Shown in pieces: positions 22,417 through 35,309 of a stretch of 64,000 nt of DNA. This DNA comes from Schizophyllum amplum. Taxonomy: Eukaryota > Basidiomycota > Agaricomycetes > Agaricales > Schizophyllaceae. Under the pieces are notes generated by a model. That model was not told the origin of the DNA, did no database searches, and saw only the letters and a program-made list of their open reading frames with translations. The translations under genes and the position numbers were made by a program. The stretch is taken from NCBI GenBank assembly GCA_007026445.1, contig VDMD01000031.1, forward strand, positions 124,001 through 188,000. Reading direction: 5' to 3'. Position 1 is the stretch's first letter, and each line of letters opens with the position of its first letter.

Positions 22417-24321
22417 TCAGGCTTTTCCTGAGCCTCCGCTGTGGCCGTGTAGCACCCCGGCTATGCGCATGTCTCGAAGCAGGCCCTGTTCCATGTCGTC
22501 GATGATCCTGATCCCATAATCTGCCTTCTCGGACTTGCGCGAAAGAAGTTTGATAGCGCGAGCTTCATGCGCGGTCGCTGACGACTCGTACGCTGAGACT
22601 TCCAGATCAGGAACAGAAGAAGTCGCGCAATTGGCCTAAAAATCGCGTCCGATATGAAGGTACGTACCGGAAATCGTTTGATCTGGCACAGGCTGCGTTG
22701 GCACGCTAGGCAGAAGGTTCATGGCGTTATGCATCGGCGAGGTGGCTGGGATCGTTTATGAGAGGATTTAATTGAAGACGCAGATCATGGCGGACCCACC
22801 CATGATGCACTCTTCAAGTATGACGGACGAGGTGACATGACCGTGGATTTTGAGTAGAGCTTTCACGGCGTTCGCAAACTTTTCAGACTGGACGACGTCG
22901 TTGGCGTTGAGCTGAAGCCCACTCCCCAGATCTTCGCGCAAGCATTCGACGCGCCCGAGCGCAGAGGTGATTTGGGCATGAAGCGACGTGGAGAGCGAGG
23001 GAGCAGCAGCGATGGCGAAATCGGTTGTCTGAGGGAAGAGGATCAGGCTGGGATGTTAGGCCATGCAAAACAGCGGTAGACAAACATACCACTGCAGCAA
23101 GCTTCTGGCACACGACGAGGCGCGTGAGAGAGATGTCTGATAGACGCTGTAGGCGGCCCTCTTTGTTGGACTAGCGATATATCGTGAGTGATAGAGATGG
23201 TGTAAATGAGTCGCTGGAGTCGAAGGAGATACGTACCACATCTTCATGCAGGGCGGCGATGCTCGCGAGCACTCTGTCGTTGTTGGGCGCGGGAGGTAGG
23301 ATGGACTCGAAGCGTGCGCTTTATTGGGCGTCAGGTAGGTGGAATAGATAGCTGGGGATAAGCAAACCTTGGTGCCGAGGCCGCTTGAGACGTGGTTTTA
23401 GTGAGATTGTGCAAGTGAACGTGGTAGGCGTGAAGGTTCTGCGGGGAATCAGTCATGTTTTTGGAGAGACCAATATACGGCGCACGTGAAGAGTCAGCTC
23501 GGTATGGTTTCGGCGACGAAGCAGTTGCGGCTTAGGCGGCGCTACAATGATATCGGTCGGCGGCGTTCGCTGAAACTTCAATTTAGTCGGGTGCATAGCA
23601 AAGCGAAGAACAAGACTGACCTTTTGCATGCGAGCAATGCGGGCGCTTTCGTTCTAGTCAGATCCTGTATTGCGCGTTGTGTATGGCGAGATCCTCACCG
23701 AAGGGCATCACAGCTATCGGTTGCTTTGCGCAGTCGTCGACCCCGTTCTTCTTCAAGTACCGCCATGGACTCCAACAAATACCCGCTCGACCGTTTGCAT
23801 CTAGGTCAAAATTCAAACCTTCGAGTTCACGTTCTGGGGTCATGCATCAGCGAATGCATTCACGGTCATGACATGCCCGCTTTACGCACTGGACTTAGCC
23901 AAGCTGATCTGTCGGGCGTGCAGTTCATCCTCATAGACTTCGACACTCTTCTGCGCGGAATTCAGGCGGGAGGTAGCGCGCCGCAGGTTATCTGATGGTT
24001 TGTCGTGCGTGGAGCGTTTCCCCGGACGCGCGTCTGCAGCTTGTCTCGCCTTCAGAATCACGCAAGAATTAGTACTAGTAGTAGTGCGGATATCGGTCGC
24101 ACTGCAAGGCCCTCTCACCGCATTTGAATCGTAGCCCTTATTAGCGCAGTCTCTTTCCTACCTTTCATGTGCGAAGCAATCGAGTCGAGGAGAGTCCCCA
24201 GAGGTCCGCGATAGAGTCGCTCGAAGTCTGCATTTGAGATGTCGGGCGCGCCCAAAACCGACAGTGCGCTCAAGGTCTCTGCAGCGGAGTCGGCTCTGCT
24301 CTTAGTGTGCTTTGAGGCCAT
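22417..24321 (-). CDS. Uncharacterised coiled-coil protein, multi-exon, one apparent frameshift
   Basis: The start is at 24321 and the stop at 22417-22419. About ten exons can be followed on the minus strand. In order they read MASKHTKSRADSAAETLSAL, ADFERLYRGPLGTLLDS, RRATSRLNSAQKSVEVYEDEL, RELEGLNFDLDANGRAGICW, LEEERGRRLRKATDSCDALRARIARMQK, PPKPQLLRRRNHTELTLH, FESILPPAPNNDRVLASIAALHEDV, RLQRLSDISLTRLVVCQKL, LGRVECLREDLGSGLQLNANDVVQSEKFANAVKALLK and RIIDDMEQGLLRDMRIAG. The pattern is amphipathic helices and coiled coil, as in cytoskeletal, augmin or kinetochore subunits, but I cannot name it. Most joins are clean GT...AG introns of about 45-60 bp. Between ICWS and MAVLEEE (about 23770) the frame shifts by one base. 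It shares a 326-bp divergent promoter with the BEACH gene. Confidence 0.6.
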
Positions 24322-24647
24322 TGCTTCGAAGGGAATGGCCAGCGTGTCGTAGAAGAAATGCAGAATCAAATGAGATGAGAGGTCAGGACAAGATTCGAAC
24401 CGTCACGCGTCATGCGATTGTGTGACATGATCATTGCGCACGTGGCTTGCGCGCGCCTGTTCCGCTTCCGCTGCGCGTCTGCGCGCTTGCTGTGCTCAGA
24501 ATTCATTCGCAAAATCCTCTTCTTTCTTCTTGAACTCAACTGTCATCTGGGCTTATTCTTGCTTGTTGCTCTTGCTATTTCTTAGCAGCTTTGCAGCGGT
24601 TCATGGCACGCATCTAGAGCACTTCGACTGCGAACTCTGGGCTCGAG
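24322..24647. promoter_or_regulatory. Divergent promoter region, coiled-coil gene (-) and BEACH gene (+)
   Basis: 326 bp between the two start codons. No clear TATA box. Confidence 0.35.
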
Positions 24648-27600
24648 ATGCTGAACGCCATCCTGACACCACTGCGGGCTGGCTTCAACCTTTCTCCGCG
24701 CGTTGAGACCCACCCGGTGCTGCCAGACCCTCGGGACGACGAGCAAGACCCTGAAGAGTTCGCGAGGGATGTCATGGTTGAGCTGATGCGGAATGCCGTG
24801 GAGGACCTGAAGCTTGCAGAAGACAGGAAGATGAGGCTGAAGGTGCGGCGCATGCATTGCGATCCGGTAGAGGATGCTCATGACCTACTTGCAGATTCTG
24901 GGGGATGTTCACCAGATGATGCGCCAGAACGAGGTCACCAAAGAGGTCTTTCGCGAGTTGGACGGGTTCCTCTCCCTGATCAATATTCTGGCCACTCTAT
25001 GTGAGCCTGAGGAGAGTGTGGTCATGGAACCCGAAGAGCAGGTCGCGGACGACACGCGGGAAACCCTGCGTCGCGTGTTCAACGTGCTCTCGGAGGCGCA
25101 GGCGGACTATCCGGACAACGTCAAGTTCTTCGAAGTGCGTACTATGATCCATTACACGCATGCACACCGTCTTACCGTATACTAGGAACGTGTCACCTAT
25201 GGTGCTCTCTCCAGTGCTGTCTCCCCCTTGGTGGAGGACTCCAGAACATCACGAACAGTAATGGGATGCCTATTCGCCCTTGCACTTGGGGACTTCACCT
25301 ATGTTTCCGCCTTTGATAGGTCAGAGGAGAAGGAAGCAGACCCAAGCCTTTCCGTTATCCGCCGCCCAGGCGCGTTGCGCGTGTTTTGGAAGTTCATTCC
25401 CCTGTTCGCAGATGGAAACGCTGAAGCGCGACGTGAGCTCTTCTCATTCATCGAACGTTTGCTCCACGTCAGCCACCGAAACCACGCCATATTATGCAGT
25501 CTCGAATTAGCGGGCGACGTCCTGGGGTATTTCACTGCCGCAGAGCCGTCCAGCGTGGAGAAAGCGGTCCTCCAGAAGCTTCTGCGACGCCTTCTTGACA
25601 TGGGTGCTACGGCTCATGTTGCACGGGATATTATGGCGAAGGTCGTCAAAGAGGACAATAATCTGGACAGCGACGTGCTCGAGATACTTCGAGCGGGTGC
25701 GCGGTCGAAGTGGCCGCAACACTTCTCCATGGCGGCATTATCTCGTCTCGTAGTTCCCCAGCCAGACGCCAGGGGCCTTCCATCAAACGGCTTGACTTTC
25801 ATGGTACGGTCCTTTTGTTGAGAGCTCTCTTGTTATGATTCAACTGATCACCATTCCTTGCAGGCCTGGTTTTGGCTAGAGCGATATCCGGATAGTACTA
25901 TCCACACCTTGTTCAGCGTTACTCTTGGCTCTCGCAAGCCTTTGGCGCTGCGTCTTCGCCCGGATGGCAGATTGCAGCTGGACTGCGACGGAAACAGCAC
26001 AATATTTGGCAAGTCGAAGCTTCCGAAAGCGCGCTGGGTCCATGTTGCGCTCGTTCATTACCCTCATCGGCGCTCTAACCCATCCATACGTGAGCCTTTT
26101 CCACTACGTTGTGGTCAGTATAAATTCAATTTCAGCCCAAAGGTGTCTTCGTCGACGGCGTGATGACCGATTCGGCGAACAACGTTTATCCTCGTCCGGA
26201 GAATCGTGCGCGAACGCTGAAATACTGTATCGGCAGTAAGAGCAAGGAGTCGCAACTCAGCTGGTGCCTTGCATCCGCGACCCTGCTGTCACAACCGCTC
26301 GGTAAGCCCAAACTACCTCTCACATCCCCTTGACTCAACCTCTACTCAGGCGATGACGTCCCACGTCTAGTGCGCAGTCTTGGACCTCGCTATGTCGGCA
26401 AGTATCAAGACACCGCCCTCGCCCGCTTCCTCACCTACGAAGCCTCCACCTCACTAAATGTGCACATCTTCAACACGCCTGCGTCGGGAACGGAGATGAT
26501 CAAGCTGCTGAAGAACGGCCTGGAGATACCGCTGTCGTCGTTTGCATTCCACCTTGCTGCTGAGCACCAGCTGTATGCGGCGGGCAGCATCGCAGCGCAT
26601 GGGTACGAGGTCGAGGGAGACGTGTTTCTCGTCAAGGCGACCACGTTTGACTCGACGGTGTGGAATCTTGGTGGTGCGGCTATTGCGTTGAGACTACTGC
26701 ATCTTGCCAAGGTGGGTGCAGGTTGATATACGTCTGTACTGTACTAACTCGCTACATAGACGTCCCACGAGCTCTCGCGCAGCCTCTCAATAGCAGCCGA
26801 TATTCTCCGCAACCAGTGGGCCAACTCAGAAGACATGGAGCGACTGCGTAGGTTTTCTTCGTCGAGTGGTTTCTCCTTCCTAAAGTTCGCTGCAGGAGGT
26901 TACGAAGTGCTCGCAGACATCCTTCGCCACAAATGCCAGCTTATCAACCTGACGGGATTCGAGACCATCTTCGAGGTCATGGGCCTCAACTTCCGTGCGC
27001 CCGAGTAGGATCTACTCCTCTCGACCCCATGGCCGCATCTCACGTTCCCTTCAGGCAGTCGACCGTGACGAACACGACGGCGTATCGGGCCATTGCACTC
27101 GACTTCGAGCTGTGGGCTCACACGCGGGTCGAGATTCAGCGTGCATACCTGGAGCATTTCATGACTCTGCTGGACGTCAGCCGGTATAAGCGCTTCAACG
27201 CCCGCCACCGATTGACGAAGCTCGGACTCGTGCGCCGCATGCTGTTCGTACTTCAGCTGGACTGGTTCTCGCAGGACATTATTCCGGCTCTTGTCGACGC
27301 GTTGCGTGCAGCAGCGCGCAATCACTTCAGCAAGGAAGATGCGATCAAGCCCTTGGTGTCTTACTTGGCCGTCAACCTTCATCACGACGGTAACGGTCTC
27401 CTGCTTTGTTCGCATTTGATACTGACAAAGAAACAGCTTCCGGAGCATCGTCGCCCATGTCCATGTCCTCACGGATTGACTACAAGGATCGGCGTTGGAA
27501 AGCGGACCTCGTGTTCGACGCGTTGCTCAAGATCCTCTCCATTCCAGAATGTTACTCTCAATTTTCTGCCGCGTTGCCGATCACACGGATATGTTTACTT

Positions 27601-30600
27601 TTACTGGGAGATAAGCCGACACCACATACGGCCACGGGCGTCTTACGGCTCATCGGTCTCAGTCTGAAGAAGTCGATAACCTTCGTGCGCAAGTTCGAGC
27701 TCATCAGCGGTTGGAGCGTGTTAAAGACGGTACTACCTTTTGCGTGGGACTTCGCGGTAGCGGACGCGGCATTTGATGTGCTCTTGGGTCGCGATGGGAA
27801 AGGCGACGAGCCGAAGACGAAGGCAGACCCTCAGATTGTGTGCTCTAATATCGTGCCAGCGATACTATCTGCGCTGCAGAGCGGGCTTGTCAGCATGGCG
27901 GGCAGCGCACAACTGTCTCCAGATAACACGGACGGTATGGACACCCCCTTCACTCGTGGTTGTTACTCACAAGATGCGTACAGCCGCGATATCTGGCACG
28001 ACAGAGAAGGAAATGGAGACGCTCATCGAGAGGCTCATTGAACTGCACTCGCAAAGCGCCGCGTTCCGTCAGATCTTCAAGTCTCAGCAGACGACACAGA
28101 TCGTGGTCGACGCATATAAGAGCTTCGTGGACAAGCTTAGCACTGTCTCGGCAATCGCGCCTATCACCATCCGAGTCTTGGAGAAGATGGCGCACTTTGG
28201 GATGGCCCTCGCTCTGGATAATCTCGTATCCGGTGTTCAGAAACAAGGGGTTAGTGTTGCGATGTTCAACGCAAAGTTGCCACTCATTCTAGACAGATCT
28301 TGGACACGCTGCAAAAAGCCGAGCTTCTCGTCAATCCGTCCCAGGAGACGACGAGCATCGATCCTCAATTGATTATCGACCAGCGGAGCGTTCGCCAACG
28401 CATTGCATCCGCACGATTCAGCATGCAGGTCGGCGAACGCACCGTCATGAAGACAATGATACGCATAACGGAGTGGCGGAGAACGATTCAGACGTCCGAG
28501 ACGAAGCGGCTGCGCAAGGGTCTGCTGGATCTGTATGCCTTCTCGTTGTGTGTTTATTCTTTGGCCTGACTCCCTGCAGTCGCGAGGACCGTCGTCAAGC
28601 CGCGTCATTGTACGATTGGGTCTACATCCTCACTTCCGAGCGTGGACTCTGGCCTGAGCATCGACCGCGGCACTGGAGATTAGATGAGACAGAAGGCCCG
28701 CACAGGGTCAGGTGAGTTTCGCGCATAACATCTGTAGGCAGTACTCAAGCACCGACAGGAAGAAGCTCGAGCCCCAAGCCGAGAAGAACCTATCCCGAGT
28801 CGAGTACACGACAGATGTCAGAGACGTCCACGTCACCGACGGCGAAAGCGAGTTGATTGTGACGGAAGCGCCTCCTTGGGCGGACCAATACGAGATCTCT
28901 GCTACAGAGATGTCTGGTGAGTTGTGTCGCCTTCCCGTTGCACTCCATTAATGATGCGTACTCGCCCAGAAGACCAGCTCGCGGACGACGTGTCTGACGA
29001 CAAGCATCGTCGAGTCCGACATGAGCTCGAGCCTGGGGATGTCATTGAAGCAGTCGCTACGGTAGCCCGCGTCGCTGGCGTGGACTCATCTCGTGAGCTT
29101 TCGTTGGCATGTCACAGAAGGGCCATCATTAACGAAAAATTTCAGCTGGCCTCATCATACTGGGCAGGACGCATGTCTATATGCTGGACGGTATCGTTGA
29201 GAACGACGATGGGGAAATCATCGACGCTCGTGATGCTCCTCAGCGGCTTCTTTTTGTGCCCGGCACCACGGTCGAGTTGGATGGTCCGCAGAAAGCGCAG
29301 AGGTGGTACGTCAACTCGTCGTTTTCGTTCCATCATATGAGTGATACCGAATGTATAGGCCACACGATCAAGTAGCCACCTTCAGCAACAAGATGTTCCT
29401 CTTCCGGGACGTCGCGTAAGTGCCCATATTGGGCCCATTACACCGATGTTATGGTCCCGACTGATAATTGAACAGGTTGGAGCTATACTTCAAAGACAAT
29501 CGCTCTCTTCTCATTGTCTTCATTGACAAGCGACGCCGCACCGATATCCACAACCGCCTCTCACAGATAAGTGGCGCTGGTGGTGTTGCAAACGGTCCGA
29601 CTACCCCGGCCCTACTACGGACTCCGTTGTTCGGCCTGAGCAGGGCGCTCGCAGGCTTGCGTGCAGATGAGCTAATGACCGCGCAACGAAGATGGCAGGC
29701 GAGGGAAATCAGCAATGTTCGTGGTCCACTCGCTCGTTGACCGTGTTCTCATGGCAGTCCAGTTCACGTATCTCAGCATCCTCAATCAGATTTCGGGCCG
29801 GACGCCCAGCGATGCTACTCAATACCCTGTCTTCCGTACGTGCGTCGGAGTTTTTCTGTAGTTTGCACGTCTAAGCGTGTTCCTTGCAGCATGGGTATTG
29901 AAAGAGTATGAGTCGGACAGGTTGGACCTTTCGTCCCCAGACTCTTTCAGAGAGTAAGCACCTTCTGACTTTGATCAACACTTATCGCAGACTGACAACT
30001 TGCCAGTCTTACGAAGCCCATGGGCGCCCTCACCGAAGCCCGCCGTGAGGCTGCGGAATCCCGATACTCTAGCCTTCTGAGCGTGGACGAGCACCGTTCC
30101 ATTACGGCACCCACTTCTCAAGCTCAATGATTGTTTGCCACTTTCTCATCCGCCTCGCGCCCTTCACTAGCATGTTCAAAACTCTGCAAGGAGGTGACTG
30201 GGATCTTCCGGATCGGCTTTTTAGGTACAACAGAGTTTCTCCGCACGCATAGGCCCGCGCCTGACGAAATCCCAGCAACGTCGCTCGGGCCTATCACTCC
30301 GCTGCTGTGGATGTACGAGGCGACGTCCGAGAGCTGATTCCTGAGTTCTTCGTCTGCCCTGAGTGAGTTGAGACTGTCTCCTCCAAACTTACTTCTGACC
30401 CTTTTGGGGACAGGTTCTTGGAAAACGTGGATGAGCACGACTTCGGTGTATCCAGCAATGGTGAACGTATACATGACGTGAAGCTGCCACCATGGGCCCG
30501 CGAGGATCCATTGTTGTTCATCACTATGAACAGAAGGGTAATTCATGCCGCACGGCCTGTGGCTCGGAGAATTGATGTCAGATCCTTCGCAGGCCTTGGA

Positions 30601-32110
30601 GAGTCCGTTTGTCAGCGAGCATCTTCCCGCATGGATAGATCTTATTTGGGGATGCAAACAACGAGATCGTGAATCATTCAATGCCTTCCATCCTCTGTCG
30701 TACGAAGGGTCAATAGGTAGCCGCTCTCGTCAGCGCCGGTTTTCAATGCTGATTTGATCCTGGTCAGATCTAGACAGCATCACAGACGAGTTGGAGCAAC
30801 AAGCAACAGTGGGCATCATTCACAACTGTGAGTTCTGTCTGTGACCTATGTTATACGAGACTAATCGGTAGCGCGCAGTCGGCCAGACACCAAGGAAGCT
30901 TTTTCATACGCCACATCCGGAGCGGTACACCCATGGCTTCTCGACCTTACCCATCGGGACATTGCATGGAATTGAGGAAGACCCTTACCTCCTTCAGCAA
31001 GAGACTCGAGTTCTCAAGGGTGCGCGCGATCTTGCTCTGAACCATGGCCTGCCATTGACGCTGTTTCTCCAAAGCCCTGCCTTCCAACATGCCAGTGCGA
31101 GACCTCTGCATCGATATGATCAGCGAGAATGTACTTCCATGTCCTGACGGCTGGTTGTACGTCCCGCTGCATACTGACGAACAAATACAATGGGGTCCGT
31201 TCAACACCGGAGGCGATTTGCACTTGCGGATAGACAACAAGGTCAATGATTTTATTCTGAGTGTCCCACACCGCTGAAAGATACATCTTAGACCGTCCAA
31301 ACCATTGAGTCCGCGTCATGCACCTGCGCTGATTGGGTAGACTCCAACACGCTTGTGACGGGCGGCTTTGACTTCGCGGTACGCCTCTGGAAGTTGTCGC
31401 GCAATAGGAGCCTCGAAGCCTCATCTACGCGTCTCCGGTTGACGCATGTGATGCGCATGCATACCGAGAAGGTAGTGGCTGTAACGGCCTCCAAAGCATG
31501 GTCGCTCGTGGCCAGTGGGTCGAGCGACAGTAGCGTCGCCTTCTGGGACCTCAATCGAGGCTCGTACGTTCGCTCAGTGTGGCATCCGGCACATGCCGAA
31601 GTTCATTTGGTCGCGATCAACGAGAGCACGGTAGGTCTATTGCTGTACATCATGCGCTCCGGCTTGCTGACCGAGCGTTCTCTATAGGGTCATGTAGCGT
31701 CGTGCTCGGACGTCATGTTGCGCCTTGACACGGTTAACGGGCGGCCTATAGCGCAGCTAGACCTCCAAGACTATCATCCGATAACATCTCTGGCCTTCCA
31801 TGAGAGGGAATACTCTCATCTGGGCATTTTGGCGACAGGCAGCGCAGACGGTAGCATCACTTTGCGTACTTGGACGGCGGATGGGACGCCTACTGGAGAG
31901 AAGGCCCAATGGGAATTCCTGGAGGTTCGCTCCATGAAAATCCGGGGTGGGAGTCCGAAGGATGAGCGACTGCCCGCCGTCACGGCTCTCAAGTTCCTAG
32001 GGTACGCTATTCATTCTTCTGGTGGCCCTGTATCTTACTTTTCTGACAGGGAGAGCATGTGCCATGGTGAATCAACAGGCCAATCATATATGTGGTCCTT
32101 TCCAGAGTAG
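24648..32110 (+). CDS. BEACH-WD40 protein (Bph1/neurobeachin/LYST superfamily), one apparent frameshift
   Basis: The gene spans 7.5 kb with about 25 short introns and encodes roughly 2000 residues. BEACH proteins are large scaffolds for vesicle, lysosome/vacuole and autophagy traffic. Visible in order: an alpha-helical/ARM-like N-terminal part; a concanavalin A-like lectin module (about 25.86-26.4 kb: [27 protein letters not shown]); long helical repeats; a PH-BEACH module (about 28.6-29.6 kb: [31 protein letters not shown]); the BEACH domain (about 29.67-31.05 kb: [88 protein letters not shown]); and WD40 repeats to the end ([28 protein letters not shown]). The frame must shift by one base at about 30094 inside the BEACH core (DEH/PFHYG); one C appears missing. 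All other junctions I checked splice cleanly. Confidence 0.85.
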
Positions 32111-32665
32111 CTATCTGGCTCTCGAAATTGACAACGGACTTCAACATCGACACTTATCTCACGCTATCGATGTATCCTGCTTTCGTACCTGGTGCAAAAC
32201 GGATGTGTACTTCTCACGCGATGAAAATACTCAACGCATACTCTTGTTTTGCTTGAGCTCATGAGGAACAGGATACTGACAATGCATTCAGTATATACGG
32301 CATTGCCAAGAACGTCGATGCCGTCACGGAACCTCATGTTGTGCTCTCGCCTCAGGGCACGCTATCCGTCGTCGACTTGGTTCACCGCCCATACATCACC
32401 GCAGTTTTGCGCTATCCGCAATCATTCGCTGCTTCTTCTCCCCTGGCCTGCCTTCTCGCGGCATCTCTCCGACCGCCACTACTGCCCGATGATGGGAACG
32501 TATGTGTATGCCAGTCTCTCCGTCTATCGGTGCGCCCGATAACGCTTTATGGCGGGCGTATCAGCGCACACGTGCAATGTGGCGAGGGTGGATATAAAGT
32601 ACACAGTGCGCTTCCGATACGGGCTGCCGTCCGGCTCTCTTCCTTCCCCGTCCCCACGTGCCAGG
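32111..32665. other. Intergenic region upstream of the permease gene
   Basis: About 555 bp. A plus-strand open stretch at 32290-32500 (YGIAKNVDAVTEPHVVLSPQGTLSVVDL) looks mildly protein-like but has no start or splice context I can support. It may be a relic, or the 3' UTR of the BEACH gene. Confidence 0.3.
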
Positions 32666-34758
32666 ATGCCCTCAGACAGCTTGAAGTCTGTGTCGGGCGA
32701 CGACAAGCACGCCGATGATGTGGAAGCTATCGCGCAGGTCTTGGACGTCGACGAGGAGGAGCAGGATATCGTGGAGTTCGAGGAAAAGAAGGACCTAAAG
32801 TTAGTCCGCGTAGATGGCGTGAAAAGGTCGGCGCTAATCTGCTGGTGCACAGGCGAGGCCTGCAGCAGAGGCATATTCAGATGATTGCTCTGGCTGGCAC
32901 GATAGGGACTGTGCGTCAATTCCATCCTTCAAAAGTCGTCTATCTGTACTGATGTGGAACACCAGGGTCTGTTCCTTAGCTCTGGAAAGGCCATCGCGCG
33001 GGGAGGACCGGCGGGTGCCTTCATGGGCTACGCCATCACGGGTGGCCTTGTCTCTTGCGCCGTCCTCTCTATTGCCGAGTTGAGCGCGCTGGTTCCTCTG
33101 AGCGGCTCGATCGTCCGTCATGCGGAGTACTTCTTGTGCGTGCATCAACTCCGCGCCGTCAACCCGCCGCTCCTCTGACGCCGACTTCCCCATTAGTGAC
33201 CCCGCTCTCTCGTTCGCGCAGGGGTGGAATTCGGTCTATTCCAACTGCATCGGCCTTCCCGCAGAGATGACTGCCGTCGCTGTGATCATGCAGTTCTGGC
33301 TGACCGTCAACAACGCCGTCTGGATCACCGTTTTTGGTCTTCTGCTCTTCGCGTCAAACTTGTGCTTCATTCGCATCTATGGCGAGATGGAGTTCTTCTT
33401 TGCCATGCTGAAGATTCTTCTGGTGGGCCGCATCTTCCATTGCTTGGACCTCTTCTCATCCGCGCCATACAGATTGTCGGCCTGATCATCATGGGTCTTG
33501 TCATTGACCTCGGCGGTGTACCTGGACAGGAGCGGATAGGTTTCCGTTACTGGAGAGACCCGGTACGTCTAGTGGATGCTTTCCTTGACTAGTCGCTGAC
33601 ATGCATCCATCTATATAGGGCCCATTCGTCCAGTACCTCGACATTCCGGGGCCACTCGGCCAATTCGCCGGCTTCTGGACAACGCTAGCCAACGCCGCGT
33701 ACGCTTACTCTGGCATCGATGGCATCGCCAACGCGGCGGCCGAGACGAAGGCCCCACGCCGGAACATCCCCAAGGCCGCGCGGCGCATCTTCTGGCGCAT
33801 CCTCATTTTCTATATCCTCGCCATTCTCATTGTTACGATGATCGTGCCATCGAACAACAAGAACCTGCTGGCGTCGACCGGCGACGCAGCCCAGTCCCCG
33901 TTCGGTGAGCGCGAGTGTGTGGGCGCGGGCGCTTCTCGACGGCTGACGTTCACTCTTAGTCATCGCGGCCAACCTGGCGGGAATCAAGGTCGTGCCGCAC
34001 ATTATCAACGCTGTCGTCTTGACCTCCGCGTGGTCGTCGGGCAACAGTGGCATGCTCAACGGGTCGCGTGTCCTTTACGGCATCGCGCGCGAAGGACATG
34101 CGCCCAAGGTTTTCTTGAGGTGCAACAGGTTTGGTATCCCGTATGTCGCAGTGTCCTTCATCGGCGCTTTCCTTGTGCGTATACACAACCTGCTTGCGTC
34201 ATACCACACGCGCTAACTCGATGCGCCGGGTAGGCGCTCGGGTACATGACCCTGGATAAATCGGCTTCGACTGTCTTCTCGTGGCTGCAGGACTTGGTGT
34301 CAAGCGCGGCGCTGGTCCACTGGTACGGCTATCACCTTCTTCTGACACCAGGCTTTACTAACCACTTCTTGCTTAGGATCGTCATCTGCGTTGTATACCT
34401 GCGCTTCTACTATGGATGCAAGGCCCAGGGTATCGACCGCAACGACCTCCCGTGGAAGGGTCCCTTCCAGCCCTACGCGGCGTGGATCGGCGCCAGCGCC
34501 TTCACTCTCATCCTCTTGACGCAGGGCTATTCCGTCTTCATTCACGGCATGTGGGACACCGAGACGTTCGTATCGGCGTACTTCAACATCCCGCTCATCC
34601 TCGTCCTGTACTTCGGCTTCAAGATCGCGAAGCGCACCAAACTCGTGCCGCTCGACTCGATGCCGATTCGCGACTTCATGAAGATCGCGCAGGACAACCC
34701 CGAGCCGCCGGAGAAGCCGTTGAAGGGCTGGCACAAGCTTGAGATCCTTTGGAGTTGA
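32666..34758 (+). CDS. Amino acid permease (APC superfamily, fungal YAT type)
   Basis: Nine exons: 32666-32799, 32853-32910, 32966-33135, 33197-33422, 33473-33562, 33619-33904, 33960-34174, 34234-34322 and 34377-34758, giving 549 residues with twelve predicted membrane spans. It is a plasma-membrane proton-coupled amino acid importer. The N-terminal cytosolic part is acidic (VDEEEQDIVEFEEKKDLKRGL), and the first span has the family signature IQMIALAGTIGTGLFLSSGKAI. Other marks are GPAGAFMGYAITG, AELSALVPLSGSIVRHAEYFFDPALSFAQGWN, YSGIDGIANAAAETKAPRRNIPKA and SGNSGMLNGSRVLYGIAREGHAPK. The substrate cannot be read from the sequence. Every junction keeps the frame, so the gene is intact. Confidence 0.92.
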
Positions 34759-35309
34759 GCGAAGACTGCGACGCTATTCTACATGAGTCGGAGGTAACAG
34801 TAACATGACATTAGAACGAGGGCTGCTCTTTGCGATGTACTTAACTGTAGGCTATTAAATTCGTATTTTCATATCTTTCCTGATGGTCGGATCGCAATCC
34901 GTCCTTTGTGCTCGGGAATCATTGTGTGCAAGCAGGTAAGCCCAATGCTGTTGCAGCCTGAGAGAGCATCAGGTCGGGGCGCCATGGGTCGACTCCTACA
35001 CTCCTCTGAGAATTCTGGCTGGATTTGCGATTGAGCTTGCGTGCAAAGCTGCACGCGTCTGTTTGACTCAGAGAGGCCAAATGAATGTCCTTCAAATGTG
35101 GGTCCAACATCAACACGTCTCGTGATGTCGAATGTCGTGTGCCTGATGTGTCACAGACAATTGCCGCATTTAGTATCCTTGCGCTTTCCGTCGCGAAATC
35201 CACCATCTCCTCGTCTCTTGCCTCTTGCCGTCGTCGCCGCCTTCGAGCTCGCCTTTTCCAAAGCTCTGCAGGCGGAAGATTTGTGTCTTCTGCAGACTCT
35301 TATCTTATC
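34759..35309. other. Intergenic region, permease 3' end and promoter of the FHA-RING gene
   Basis: About 550 bp, AT-rich just after the permease stop. No gene supported. Confidence 0.3.

Noticed and set aside
25805..31320. Further frameshifts in the BEACH gene suggested by short stops (for example after RAPE, at RIDNK and at NRR)
   Set aside because: Each resolves with a consensus intron, in some cases by using the second available acceptor. Only the break at about 30094 remains.
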